DNA of 64,000 nt from Sphingomonas kyeonggiensis (GCF_030812785.1 NZ_JAUSTJ010000002.1:992001-1056000); one strand, 5' to 3'; positions 17,249-25,353 are shown, counted from the first letter of the stretch. Notes: generated by a model not told the origin, from the sequence alone. Numbers and translations: made by a program.

Positions 17249-17797
17249 ATGGAAGCGGGGAACTGGATAGTAGCTGGATTCAGCACGGTCATTGCGGGCG
17301 TGCGAGCGATGGACGCGGGCGACTGGATAGCTGTTTACGCCGCTGGCCTCAGCACCGTTATCGCGGGCGTCCAGTGGCGAGGCGCTAGACGGCACCTGAA
17401 AATGTCGAGCTGCCACGCTTACAACAGCGCCGAGCATCCACCCGCCGGAACATTCACGCGCGTCACGATAGCCAACCATGGGTCGCAGACTGTGTTTGTC
17501 CGGACGATCTATATGGAGGTGCATGTCCGCGCGCGGCGCTTTCATGAGACTTTGGTGCATCTCTACCGATACTGGCGCTGGCAGCGCGGATCGTGGGTCG
17601 GCCAAGCGCTGCCGGCCACGACGATCAACGAACCTGCTCTACCTTCGGAAATTCTGCCAGGCCGGTCGTTGACGGTCTGGTTGCGTGCCGATGATCTTAT
17701 GACAATTTCCAAAGGTCGGCGCATTCGTCTTGTTGTTCAGGATGAGATGGACCGAAGTATGCGCAGCCCGGATTTGGCTTTGCATCACCAAATCTGA
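17249..17797 (+). CDS. Hypothetical protein with duplicated hydrophobic N-terminus
   Basis: A 182-residue unknown. The N-terminus carries a tandem duplication visible in DNA and protein: EAGNWIVAGFSTVIAGVRAM followed by DAGDWIAVYAAGLSTVIAGV. These may be two membrane-associated helices. The rest is a predicted beta-rich domain (TFTRVTIANHGSQTVFVRTIYMEV, then RSLTVWLRADDLMTISKGRRIRLVVQDEM) that resembles a small sandwich domain facing one side of the membrane. ATG 17249 is used; ATG 17309, at the second copy of the duplication, is an alternative start. Base composition is more A/T-rich than the flanking chromosome. Function unknown, probably cargo of the element. Confidence 0.6.
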   Translation: MEAGNWIVAGFSTVIAGVRAMDAGDWIAVYAAGLSTVIAGVQWRGARRHLKMSSCHAYNSAEHPPAGTFTRVTIANHGSQTVFVRTIYMEVHVRARRFHETLVHLYRYWRWQRGSWVGQALPATTINEPALPSEILPGRSLTVWLRADDLMTISKGRRIRLVVQDEMDRSMRSPDLALHHQI

Positions 17798-17901
17798 GTG
17801 GGCGTTGTGTCATTAGACACGCACCCGCCTTCCCGCATAGCTGCCTTGCCCAGGCCGATTCGCCCGCCGATGTGTGAGCGGGTGTCGGCGGGGGAACTGA
17901 G

Positions 17902-18072
17902 ATGCAGAACACCAAACTTTCCGCCAGCGACATGACGTTCCTGAGCGCCCTTGCTGATTTGCTGATGGAGGCAGGCCGCGACGTTGCGGCGGACGCAATC
18001 TATGCAGCAATGGAAGCAGAGGCCGCGCCCACGCCGCGCGTCGTACTTAAGCTTGTGCATAGCGCGGACTAG
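17902..18072 (+). CDS. Small hypothetical protein (56 residues)
   Basis: A short gene starting at ATG 17902, eight bases after GGGGAA, coding 56 residues: MQNTKLSASDMTFLSALADL, then LMEAGRDVAADAIYAAMEAE, then a basic tail ending LKLVHSAD. It reads as two amphipathic helices separated by a turn. It lies 100 bp before the secreted protein gene on the same strand. No family is recognised. The good ribosome site and helical, non-shadow composition support a real gene. Confidence 0.5.
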   Translation: MQNTKLSASDMTFLSALADLLMEAGRDVAADAIYAAMEAEAAPTPRVVLKLVHSAD

Positions 18073-18171
18073 CGCTTCTTGGTCGGCGCTTTTCGCGCCG
18101 AGATGGTTGGATCGGCTAGACAGCGGTACGCGGGCCTCTATCCCTTCAGGTTCAGTGTTTAAGGGGGGACT

Positions 18172-18588
18172 ATGCATAAGTTCATTTTGGTCGCCGTTGC
18201 GACATTCGTCGCAAGCGGTTCTCAAGCGCATGCCCAGACTAAGCCAGTACAGGCAGCCCAGCCGGCAACTGCTGGTATCTGTGCCAAACTTATGGCCGAC
18301 TATGAACATGTCTCGCAGAACATGGCCGACAACCTGGCATCGTCGGTGACGGACAACAGCGCGCCTCGCGCAACGTTGCGCGCCATGGAGGATTCAAACG
18401 ATTTGGCGAAAGCTAGGCTCGCCCTGGACATCATGCGGGATAATCGCTGCACTCTACCTAAGTATGTTCCAAATCCGGCACGCTATGCGCTGGCAGCGTT
18501 GAAGTGCAAAACCGCGCGATACAGCGCGAAGATCAATGAGACGCCCGCCGAGTGTAAGCGTGAGCTTTGGAAGCCCGAAATCGAGTAG
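18172..18588 (+). CDS. Hypothetical secreted Cys-containing protein
   Basis: A 138-residue protein with a clear signal peptide (MHKFILVAVATFVASGSQAHAQ). The mature part is mostly helical and has four Cys (GICAKL, NRCTLP, LKCKTA, AECKRE), enough for two disulfides in the periplasm. AAGGGGGGA lies just before ATG 18172 and a hairpin with a T-run follows the stop, so it is probably its own transcript. No family is recognised. As phage-borne cargo expressed in the envelope it could alter surface properties of the lysogen, but that is only a guess. Confidence 0.65.
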   Translation: MHKFILVAVATFVASGSQAHAQTKPVQAAQPATAGICAKLMADYEHVSQNMADNLASSVTDNSAPRATLRAMEDSNDLAKARLALDIMRDNRCTLPKYVPNPARYALAALKCKTARYSAKINETPAECKRELWKPEIE

Positions 18589-18602
18589 AGGGCCGAGGTG
18601 GA

Positions 18603-18640
18603 AAGGCCCGCAGATTGAGATCATCGGCGCGGCCTTTTTT
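18603..18640 (+). terminator. Terminator after the secreted cargo gene
   Basis: AAGGCC..CGC and GCG..GGCCTT form a stem with one bulge, followed by TTTTTT and CCTTTT. Good rho-independent form. Confidence 0.75.
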
Positions 18641-18685
18641 CCTTTTCTAATGAATTTCCCGGCGTTGTGTGGTAGTATTTTGGCG

Positions 18686-19584
18686 ATGATCGCAACCACC
18701 GCAAAGCCCGATTTCCATCAAGAAAACGCCAGCTTCCTCGATCGCGAGAACTTCCTTGAGGCACTCTGGGCGTCCTATCAATGCGTGCAAATTCTTGAAA
18801 GCGCGGAGGCGTCGCTTAGCAATCGCCCTTATCCCAAGCGCTTTACAAACACGCGAGAGCAGTTCTTTGCCGCCGCGCGCCCTCTATCATTGCGTTGGCA
18901 CGCCGAAATCATCGGCAGGGGCGGCGCGGCCCGAGATGCGGTCTTGATGTTCCTCTACGGTCTGCGCTGCCATATGGGACGCCCGGACGATAACGCGCTT
19001 CCAATGGAATGGCTGGCGCTCTTCGAGGGCGCCCACCGTGCCGGCGAGTTGTGCGTGATGGCGTTGGGAGCCGCCGTGCGGGCGGTCTACACGAGTTGCG
19101 GCCCGACGCCCCACGAAATGGGGCGCAACCACGAACGCTACTTGCGAATAATGCGCAGCGTGCCGCGCGCTGCCCTTATGACCGGAGACGAGCTTGGGCG
19201 TTTTGAAGCACTCCCCGAAGTTGTGACGCTGTATCGCGGCAGCGTCACAACTTCGAACGAGGTCGGCGCGAAGGGTATAAGTTGGACGATCGACAAAAGG
19301 CTCGCCCGCTACTTCGCGGGCAAGCGGCACGCCACGCTCTTGGTTGGATGGGTAGCCATGCAGCGGCACAGGTAGGGACGCCGCGCGTTTTGGCGGCAGA
19401 CGTGCCCAAGGCGCTCATATTTGGCTGTGTGAGCTTGTTCTTGGAAGATGAAGAGTTCTTGGTAGATTGGGAGGGCCTGAAACCCGACGCGCTACAATCG
19501 CTGGCGCATGAGGGGGCGCCGGGTCATGTGGACGTCTTCACCAAGATGCTCAGCAATATGAGCCGCCGCCTGTCCGGCGTGTAG
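18686..19584 (+). pseudogene. ART-like protein gene, interrupted by a frameshift
   Basis: The first frame (ATG 18686, open to 19375) gives about 229 residues ending ATLLVGWVAMQRHR. The rest of the apparent protein continues in the -1/+2 frame to 19584 (VLAADVPKALIFGCVSLFLE, then a DWEGL segment). The part VVTLYRGSVTTSNEVGAKGISWTIDKRLARYFAGK has the YRG...SWT...A.yFA pattern seen in phage-encoded ADP-ribosyltransferase-like domains. The second frame supplies the expected acidic ExE/D-like end (FLEDEEFLVDW). The switch lies near 19345-19375. No slippery heptamer is visible, so mutation or sequencing error is more likely than programmed shifting. ATG 18650 is an alternative start. Confidence 0.6.
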
Positions 19585-19769
19585 AGGGAGCGCAAACTAT
19601 TTCCGGAGCGCTAGGGGTCAGGGCTTGACAGCTTTGCAAATTGAGGTCGCGAGTCGTTGCCTTGACTTCTAGATCTTGGTGTTCGTCGCTTCCGCCTTGA
19701 GATTTGTTTGAGCTCTTTCAAAGTCATTGAGTATTGCTCGGGAAATCGCGCGCTTTGTCGTTTGCGATC

Positions 19770-20345
19770 CTAAGTTGCGCAGTAGCGGGCCACGGTGGCA
19801 CGGCTGATACCGAAGTGGGCCATGGTCGCGGGGATCGTGGCGTTATGCTCACGCCGCCACGCTGCCACCTCTGCGGCATCGGCAGCCTTGGGGCGGCCCA
19901 GGCTGACCTTGCCCCGGTGCGTGCGTCCTGTAGCTTCCAAGGAGGCCCTGGCCGCAGCACGGCCGCTATCGCACCGCTCCTTGATCCGTTCACGCTCCAT
20001 GTCGGCGATCTGCGCCAACACGGCCACAATCAGCTCGCCCACGCCGCGACCGATCGGCCCAAGCCCCAGCACATCAAGCGTGACGCCCATGCCGAGCAGC
20101 CGGCGCACCGTGGCCTGCACGTCCAGAGCATCGCGCCCCAGGCGATCTAGGGCATAGACATAAATCGTGTCACCCTCGCGGACATAGGATAGCAGGCGGG
20201 CGAAGCCTGGGCGTGACGCTGCCGGCGTGGTACCGCTTACCCCTTCGTCGGCAAACTCCTTGTCGAACCCGCCGCCTAGAGCTTGACGCTGGGCCTCGAC
20301 GCTCTGATCGCCGGTGCTGACGCGGTAGTAGGCAATGCGGCTCAT
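19770..20345 (-). CDS. Serine recombinase (resolvase/invertase family)
   Basis: A 191-residue small serine recombinase. YYRVSTGDQS holds the catalytic Ser10. YVYALDRLGRDALDVQATVRRL has the Arg motif, and AQIADMERERIKERCDSGRAAA forms the long E-helix. A C-terminal helix-turn-helix (ATIPATMAHFGISRATVARY) binds DNA. I start at the Met of MSRIAYYRVST (20345); the open frame extends 17 codons further without a better start. Directly upstream is a perfect 14-bp inverted repeat (20358-20422) that may be its recombination and control site. In the element it could resolve multimers, invert a segment, or be cargo from a transposon; no transposase is nearby. Confidence 0.92.
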   Translation of the reverse strand: MSRIAYYRVSTGDQSVEAQRQALGGGFDKEFADEGVSGTTPAASRPGFARLLSYVREGDTIYVYALDRLGRDALDVQATVRRLLGMGVTLDVLGLGPIGRGVGELIVAVLAQIADMERERIKERCDSGRAAARASLEATGRTHRGKVSLGRPKAADAAEVAAWRREHNATIPATMAHFGISRATVARYCAT

Positions 20346-20357
20346 ATCGGCTCCACG

Positions 20358-20422
20358 AGTCTCAAAAGATACCGTCTCATATCGAGATGGTGTCACAAGT
20401 CAATATGCTATCTTTTGAGACT
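20358..20422. promoter_or_regulatory. 14-bp inverted repeat upstream of the serine recombinase (res-like site)
   Basis: AGTCTCAAAAGATA (20358-20371) and its exact reverse complement (20409-20422) flank 37 bp that itself contains the dyad TCTCATATCGAGA. Starting 13 bp from the recombinase start codon, this arrangement suits a resolvase crossover/accessory site that also represses the gene. The role is inferred. Confidence 0.6.
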
Positions 20423-20471
20423 GTATCGCGGGGGTAATTTGGGGGTCCATAAAGTTAGAACTTCTGAGCCC

Positions 20472-20639
20472 CTACTCGTTGGCACAATATGCAGCGGCAG
20501 CCTGAAAACCAGTTAGCCACGTGGTCCAGCCGGGCTTGCCGGCATAGGCGCTGCGCCTTGGGTCTTTGCCTTCGACGAAGGCGCACCACCCTTTCTCGGC
20601 GATGTTTATGGGGTTGTTAAGGTCGCGGGGCGGGATCAT
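20472..20639 (-). CDS. RMF/CrpP-like small protein (55 residues)
   Basis: A short gene not longer than 55 residues, starting at ATG 20639 with CAGGAG eight bases upstream. The protein (INIAEKGWCAFVEGKD, then AYAGKPGWTTWLTGFQAA) has the small-family pattern of an A..G..A helix, a GKxxxxxxYxG turn and a W..GFxxA helix. That pattern is seen in ribosome modulation factor and related small proteins. RMF dimerises idle ribosomes; phage-borne relatives are of uncertain role. The resemblance is by eye and the family should be treated as tentative. It lies between the serine recombinase and GHKL genes on the same strand. Confidence 0.6.
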   Translation of the reverse strand: MIPPRDLNNPINIAEKGWCAFVEGKDPRRSAYAGKPGWTTWLTGFQAAAAYCANE

Positions 20640-20786
20640 GTCGGACTCCTGATTGATAGGAGGCTGGACTTGGCCGCCGGCCGCTAGAGATAGCCAGTGG
20701 AAGTAGGATGAACCGCCGACAACCGCTCGCGGTTCGTGGGCGAGCGGTGCGGGTGAGGCCCGCTTCTTGGATTAGGGCGGGCGCCC

Positions 20787-22757
20787 TTACTCATATTTCT
20801 CTCGCTGGCGTGCGGCGGTTCCCGCAGGGTCGTTCAGCATATCAACAAGCTCAGATAAGATAATCAGATCGCAGAGCTTCGCGCCAGACTCCAGGTCAGT
20901 GAGTATGTGGGTAAGACCATGATATTGGCGCTGATCGGAGTTTTCGGGGATCAAGAGAGACGTGATCCCATATCTCTCCTTGTATAGATTCCCCGTTTCC
21001 CACGCGACACAGAGATCAACATCCACGATATTTTTGTCGAGGGTGTCGAAGTCCTCAACCAGCCCGTCCAGGCTGAACTTGAACTCCAGAATTTGGGGGT
21101 CAGTCACTCGCCCATGCAAAGCTTCTGCAATTTCCTCTGAAACCCCGAGCGGATTCTCAACCGCGTCGTAGATATATAAGGGGGTGTCGAGATCGAAGCT
21201 GATCTTGACCAGGCCGTCATAGGTGAAGCGCTCGTTCGTGGACATGACCACGATCCCGCGAATGACACCGCCAGCGATCAGTTGGTTGAACAGGGCAATC
21301 ACATCCTGCTCGCGAGTCGGGCGTGACGTAATCGAGACGCGCTCTGTGGGCTTGAAAAAATGGCTGCTAGTCAGCGTCAAAGGACTCTTGCCCTCGTGCT
21401 CCAGCATCTCCTTTTTCCAGTCGCTAATTTTCATCTCGCGCACCAGGTCCGGGGCAACACCAGTGTTCGCCTTCAAAAGGTGCCTCAGTCGAGCCAGGTG
21501 ATTCTCAGTGATATGCCGCGAGGCGCTCTTCGCGAAGTCCGTTAGCTCACGATGGAAGCCTTTTCGGCCCATATCAGGCGAATAGTTGTCGAAATGCACT
21601 AGAAAATGGAGCTGGTTTTGCCGGCCGATATTCCTCGTTAGAGGGATTAGGATCGCCTCCCCCTGTGGCATATTATTGGCTGCTAACTGAATGCCGCTGT
21701 TTAGTACCCGATAACCTGCACGAACTTCCAGGGCTTCGTTGAAACGTGTCCACAGCTTGGCGGTGTAGCCAAATTCGACGGCCATTGTGGGCGTGTATTT
21801 CTCCAACACCTCGATTTCCTCGGCGTCGAGATTTGAGCCAATCAGAGCGCGCAGCTCCGCAGAGCTCCAAGAGTCGTAGAGAAAGTCCAGATTTCGATAT
21901 TTGTCCGGCAGTGCCCGCCCTGCGCCGAATTTTTCGAACAACGCCTTCGTCGCCGCTTCCACCTCACGAACGCGGGCAGTCTTCTTGGCGTCCTTATATA
22001 GCCAGAGATATGAGGTTCCCTCAGGCTTGGCGGTGGTGGTGACGCCGTCCGCAACAACCTTGATCGTGATTTCTATGTTCGGATCGGCTATGATTGACCC
22101 TAGCCCCGTCTTGATCGCCAGTATCTTCGCCCATTTTTCGGCGCTGTTCGCTCGTGTCCAATCCAGACGCTTCGGGTGAGTGCTGTCATCGAACCGCACT
22201 GTTATGCTAACGCCGCGATCATAACCTTCGTACGCCGCGTCCGACATGGGGGAGCCGTCCGGTTCAATCTTGGGATTGGCGCCTGTAGCGTTGTCTTGCA
22301 GCCAGTTTTTGGCGCCGATGATCCGCCCCGACGCCGAGAAGCCGGGGACTTTAGTGGTCACCCGCATGTAATTGAAACCATACGCCACGTAAGTGGCGCC
22401 GACGCCTTTGTGGCCCCGCGTTTTCCCGGATTTGAATGAGAAGTTTGGAGCCAGGAATTGCTCGAATTTCTCCTTGTCCAGGCCGATGCCGTTATCCGAC
22501 ACGGTCAGGGCATTGCCGTCGAGGTCGATCAGAATATCAATCTTCGGCTTGTAGCCCCCGTCTGCACCCGCTGCCTTTTCCTGTGCGGCGCGGGCCTCAA
22601 CAGCGTCGAGGGCATTTTGGATCAACTCACAGAACGGATCATACCAGCCGACATAGGAGCTCAGGATATTCGCGATCTCGCGCTTTAAAGCGCCGAGGGC
22701 TGCATCATTCACCTTGGTATTCTTGAACTCCAAGGGGTCGAATGGAGTGAATGTCAT
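20787..22757 (-). CDS. GHKL (HSP90-like) ATPase with C-terminal PD-(D/E)XK-like motif
   Basis: A 656-residue protein. Residues about 30-240 form a GHKL ATP-binding domain: FCELIQNALDA (N48 as the Mg-binding Asn), VSDNGIGL (D88-G92) and GHKGVGATYV (115-124), as in HSP90, MutL and MORC proteins. A central transducer-like part follows. Near the end YDGLV (D514), ILEFKF (E558, K560) and VDLCVAWE fit the core of a PD-(D/E)XK nuclease fold. The combination suggests an ATP-switched nuclease or sensor-effector, the sort of gene often carried as anti-phage cargo. No known defence system is recognised in the neighbours, so defence is an inference. It follows the head genes on the same strand. Confidence 0.75.
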   Translation of the reverse strand: MTFTPFDPLEFKNTKVNDAALGALKREIANILSSYVGWYDPFCELIQNALDAVEARAAQEKAAGADGGYKPKIDILIDLDGNALTVSDNGIGLDKEKFEQFLAPNFSFKSGKTRGHKGVGATYVAYGFNYMRVTTKVPGFSASGRIIGAKNWLQDNATGANPKIEPDGSPMSDAAYEGYDRGVSITVRFDDSTHPKRLDWTRANSAEKWAKILAIKTGLGSIIADPNIEITIKVVADGVTTTAKPEGTSYLWLYKDAKKTARVREVEAATKALFEKFGAGRALPDKYRNLDFLYDSWSSAELRALIGSNLDAEEIEVLEKYTPTMAVEFGYTAKLWTRFNEALEVRAGYRVLNSGIQLAANNMPQGEAILIPLTRNIGRQNQLHFLVHFDNYSPDMGRKGFHRELTDFAKSASRHITENHLARLRHLLKANTGVAPDLVREMKISDWKKEMLEHEGKSPLTLTSSHFFKPTERVSITSRPTREQDVIALFNQLIAGGVIRGIVVMSTNERFTYDGLVKISFDLDTPLYIYDAVENPLGVSEEIAEALHGRVTDPQILEFKFSLDGLVEDFDTLDKNIVDVDLCVAWETGNLYKERYGITSLLIPENSDQRQYHGLTHILTDLESGAKLCDLIILSELVDMLNDPAGTAARQREKYE

Positions 22758-22825
22758 TGCCGCACCTGCTAGGGAGAATGATCCTCTTTATAGGCGTGGT
22801 ACGTATCGCGTCGAGGGGATCGGCG

Positions 22826-23200
22826 TCACTGGCCATTCGCCTCGATCAGCGCCGCGCCGAAGTCGTCCGGGCCGGCGCGGTCGCGCTTGGTTACGTCGCG
22901 GCTCTTGGCTGCCATGCCTAGCTTAATGAGGATGGCGGATAGCGCGGCGACGTTGCGGCGATAGGGCTCTTCATCCACCGGCTTCCCTTCCAAGAGGTCC
23001 GCCGTGAAGCGCTCGCACATCGTCGCCAGCGTGGCCGCGTTCAGCAGCAGCAGGCGTTCGGCGGGCGATGGGCCGCGCTGGAGCTGGGCGGCAAGATCGG
23101 TTGCCAGGGCACGGAAGCGGCGGGCCTCCATGGTGCGCCCGTCTATCTTGCGGCCGGCAATCACAAGCGGTTCGTTGGCGAAGGTTTCGAGATCGGTCAC
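22826..23200 (-). CDS. Hypothetical phage protein
   Basis: A 124-residue helical protein: GRKIDGRTMEARRFRALATD, LAAQLQRGPSPAERLLLLNA, then a segment ending LIKLGMAAK. It overlaps the upstream gene by 4 bp (ATGA at 23197-23200), so it belongs to the head-gene transcript. The short length and coupled small HTH-like partner recall small-terminase or packaging accessory genes. Its place at the distal end of the run is unusual for a small terminase, though, and no diagnostic motif is visible. It is left unassigned. Confidence 0.7.
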   Translation of the reverse strand: MTDLETFANEPLVIAGRKIDGRTMEARRFRALATDLAAQLQRGPSPAERLLLLNAATLATMCERFTADLLEGKPVDEEPYRRNVAALSAILIKLGMAAKSRDVTKRDRAGPDDFGAALIEANGQ

Positions 23201-23529
23201 GCTGCCTTTCTTTCTGTTCGATTAGTGCTGCGGTTGCTTCGGCGCGAGGCAGGCATCGGCTTCCCGCTGGCGGCATAGCGCAGCACCGCGCGACGGGTGT
23301 TGAGCGGGTCGAGGCCGGCAAGATGACAGACAGTTTGGAAATCCGGGCTGCCGGCGCGGAACCACGCCAGCGCTTCTCGTCGCACCTTATCGCGCTCGAC
23401 GGGGCGATTGACCGCGCCATTGCCCAGGGCATCGGCAACGGCGTTGGCTATTGTCGCCAACATTAAGCGCCGCTCAGGGGTAGTGTGGCTAGTGCGATCG
23501 TCGAAGGCACGCAGGCCGTGGGGAAGCAT
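23197..23529 (-). CDS. Hypothetical phage protein with possible helix-turn-helix
   Basis: About 110 residues from MLPHGLRAFDD. The middle (RREALAWFRAGSPDFQTVCHLAGLDPLNTRRAVLRY) resembles a small family of phage proteins in which a helix-turn-helix-like unit follows an AW.....DF..VC.LAG.dp motif. The tail is very basic (PASRRSNRSTNRTERKAA), fitting nucleic-acid binding. The Met at 23529 is used because upstream residues of the open frame overlap the MuF-like gene. The 4-bp overlap with the next gene indicates coupling. It could take part in DNA packaging; a small-terminase role is possible but not shown. Confidence 0.65.
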   Translation of the reverse strand: MLPHGLRAFDDRTSHTTPERRLMLATIANAVADALGNGAVNRPVERDKVRREALAWFRAGSPDFQTVCHLAGLDPLNTRRAVLRYAASGKPMPASRRSNRSTNRTERKAA

Positions 23530-23537
23530 GGCTTCGG

Positions 23538-24566
23538 TCAATGCGCGGCTCCCAGGGTGGCCTTGCAGCGGCAGCCCCATTCCAGCGGTGCGTTCATGCG
23601 CTTGCCGAAGGGGGTGTTGAACGGCTGATCGAGCGGCACGCCGCCAGGGTTCATGCCCGGCACCTGTGCATGCGTATGACGCACCCGCTCATCGCCAGCG
23701 GTGCGCCAGTGCCGACGCTGGTCAGCGGGCAGCGCGCCGAAGCGCTGTGCGATGCGCCAACCGGTGAGCTTGCCAGTTTCGGCCAGGTCGTGAATTCCTT
23801 CGCTCGAGACGGCGCGGATGCGAAAGTGCCGCATGGCGCGGGCGTGGCCGTCCAGCAGCGTGTCGGCATCGGCTTGGGTCAGTTTCGGATTAGCCATCGC
23901 GCGAGCGATCAGTTGCCGTTGAGCAGCCGAGATCCTGCCGCGCGTGCTCGCCAGAATCGCGCGGGTATTCGCTTGCCGGGTGTAGGTTGGCGGGATGCGA
24001 ATGCCGGCGGTATCGGTTCGTGCCGGCGTGAGCGTACGCGGCGTATCGAGAAAGTGCTGTAACGCAGCCTGCATCACGTCCAGGGATGCGCCTTGACGAA
24101 CGGTGAGGCCCAGGGAACGCTTGAGCTGGGCCGCGCGTGCCTGGGGCGTGCCGGAACCGTAAATGGCGGACTCGATCGCGGCGCCGATCGCCGTGGCGGT
24201 GTCGGCGAGAAAACGGCCCAGCATCGCGATGGCATCGGCCCGCATGCTGGCGAGGGCCGTGCCGTTGGTATTCAGCGAGTGCTTTGCCTGGGCAGACGCA
24301 AGGGCGGCGACGGCGGCAACAAACGACGCCAACAAGGCACCGGGGCTGCCCATGCCATCGCTGAGCACCTGGGGCGTGCCGGTGTCGTCCAGGTCCAAGA
24401 TGATTGCCAGCTGGGCGCGGATGTGGTCGGCCCCCATGTCGTCCAGTGCACTTGCGAGCTGATCGACGTTGACGGTCGCCAGGAACTGTAGGAACGCGGC
24501 TTCGATCTGGTCGGCAAGCTGCATCTCATGTGACGCGATCAGCGCGTCGATCTGATCGTCGGACAC
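23538..24566 (-). CDS. Phage minor head protein (Mu F/SPP1 gp7-like)
   Basis: A 342-residue protein. The N-terminal two thirds are helical and Ala-rich. The C-terminus has the diagnostic MuF pattern: HWRTAGDERVRHTHAQVPG, then PLDQPFNTPFGKRM and WGCRCKATL (W...D..VR..H......F..P.G....CRC). These proteins sit inside or on the procapsid near the portal and help head assembly or DNA entry. Its start overlaps the connector-like gene's stop by 1 bp (24566). In most phages the MuF gene follows the portal gene; here it lies after the capsid and connector genes, a notable order change. Confidence 0.88.
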   Translation of the reverse strand: MSDDQIDALIASHEMQLADQIEAAFLQFLATVNVDQLASALDDMGADHIRAQLAIILDLDDTGTPQVLSDGMGSPGALLASFVAAVAALASAQAKHSLNTNGTALASMRADAIAMLGRFLADTATAIGAAIESAIYGSGTPQARAAQLKRSLGLTVRQGASLDVMQAALQHFLDTPRTLTPARTDTAGIRIPPTYTRQANTRAILASTRGRISAAQRQLIARAMANPKLTQADADTLLDGHARAMRHFRIRAVSSEGIHDLAETGKLTGWRIAQRFGALPADQRRHWRTAGDERVRHTHAQVPGMNPGGVPLDQPFNTPFGKRMNAPLEWGCRCKATLGAAH

Positions 24567-25033
24567 TAGAAGCGCACCTCCGCCACGTTCGCCGAGCTGA
24601 CGCGCAGAAAGGGTTCGATCAGGCGGCGGACGTGCTTCGGCAATTCGTCGGCCACATGGGCGAAGTGCATGACCATGCTGTCGCCAAGCATGCGCTGCAT
24701 GATGGCAGGGCCGCCCGGCAGCTCACCGTTGCCTAACAGGAAGATTGCCAGCTCAACCGTAGCCGCCGCGATCGGCGTGGGAATGTCGGCAGTGAGCGGA
24801 AAGCCTTCGGGGCAGCGATCGGCGACGCGCGGCCACGCAAGCGGCTGCGTCGGTGCCAGGCGCCGTCCTTGCCACTGCATGCGGTCTAGCAGCGCCGTCG
24901 CCGTCATGAGTGCCTGGGCGCGGGTGTCGCCGGTTGCGGCGGTCCAAGCAGCGGTGAACAGACGTCCGGATGCGAGCGCGTTGGCGGCGTCGAGCGAGAC
25001 GTAGGAATTGGTGCCGGGGGTGGGCAGGATCAT
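24566..25033 (-). CDS. Head-tail connector/DnaT-like head protein
   Basis: A 155-residue protein fitting the phage adaptor family often labelled DnaT-like: SYVSLDAANALASGRLFTAAW, then ALMTATALLDRMQWQGRRLAPTQPLAWPR, and IPTPIAAATVELAIFLL. The pattern AL..AT..LD...W.G.r....Q.L.WPR is characteristic. Such adaptors form a ring below the portal after DNA packaging. It overlaps the next upstream gene by 4 bp (25030-25033). Presence of an adaptor without any tail gene is part of the reason the element looks tail-dependent on another phage. Confidence 0.75.
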   Translation of the reverse strand: MILPTPGTNSYVSLDAANALASGRLFTAAWTAATGDTRAQALMTATALLDRMQWQGRRLAPTQPLAWPRVADRCPEGFPLTADIPTPIAAATVELAIFLLGNGELPGGPAIMQRMLGDSMVMHFAHVADELPKHVRRLIEPFLRVSSANVAEVRF

Positions 25034-25353
25034 GAAAGGAAAACCTTGCTAACGGTGTCGGCGCCCGAGGTGCGGCGTTCAGCGCGAATGACGTTCAGCG
25101 CTTCGCCGGTCGGCAGCTCGAAGGTGTCGCCAATGGCGATTGGGCGGGGGTGGTTCAGCAGCCAGACAATCGCCGCGGCGTCGCCAGTGCGTTCCCGAGA
25201 CGCGGGGCCAACGAGAGTGCCGGGGGTGTAGGTGATGCGGGCCGCGTGTGGTGTGCTGCCGGCCTTCGCGGGCTTGCCGTGGATGTCACGCGCAGGTGGA
25301 AGCCAATGCTGCACCTGGGCATTCAGCAATGGGCGTAAGGCGGCTGCGATCAT
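25030..25353 (-). CDS. Probable head-closure/minor capsid protein
   Basis: About 107 residues from MIAAALRPLLNAQVQHW. A short N-terminal helix is followed by beta-rich sequence (ARITYTPGTLVGPASRERTGDAAAIVWLL, then GDTFELPTGEALNVIRAERR), the look of small stopper or minor capsid proteins that pair with adaptors. Its position between the major capsid and adaptor genes supports a head role, but no motif proves it. The upstream codons of the open frame are Arg/Pro-rich and lack a ribosome site, so 25353 is preferred. Confidence 0.6.
   Translation of the reverse strand: MIAAALRPLLNAQVQHWLPPARDIHGKPAKAGSTPHAARITYTPGTLVGPASRERTGDAAAIVWLLNHPRPIAIGDTFELPTGEALNVIRAERRTSGADTVSKVFLS

Noticed and set aside
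19330-19380. Programmed ribosomal frameshift in the ART-like gene
   Set aside because: No X-XXY-YYZ slippery site or clear downstream structure; mutation or sequence error is simpler.
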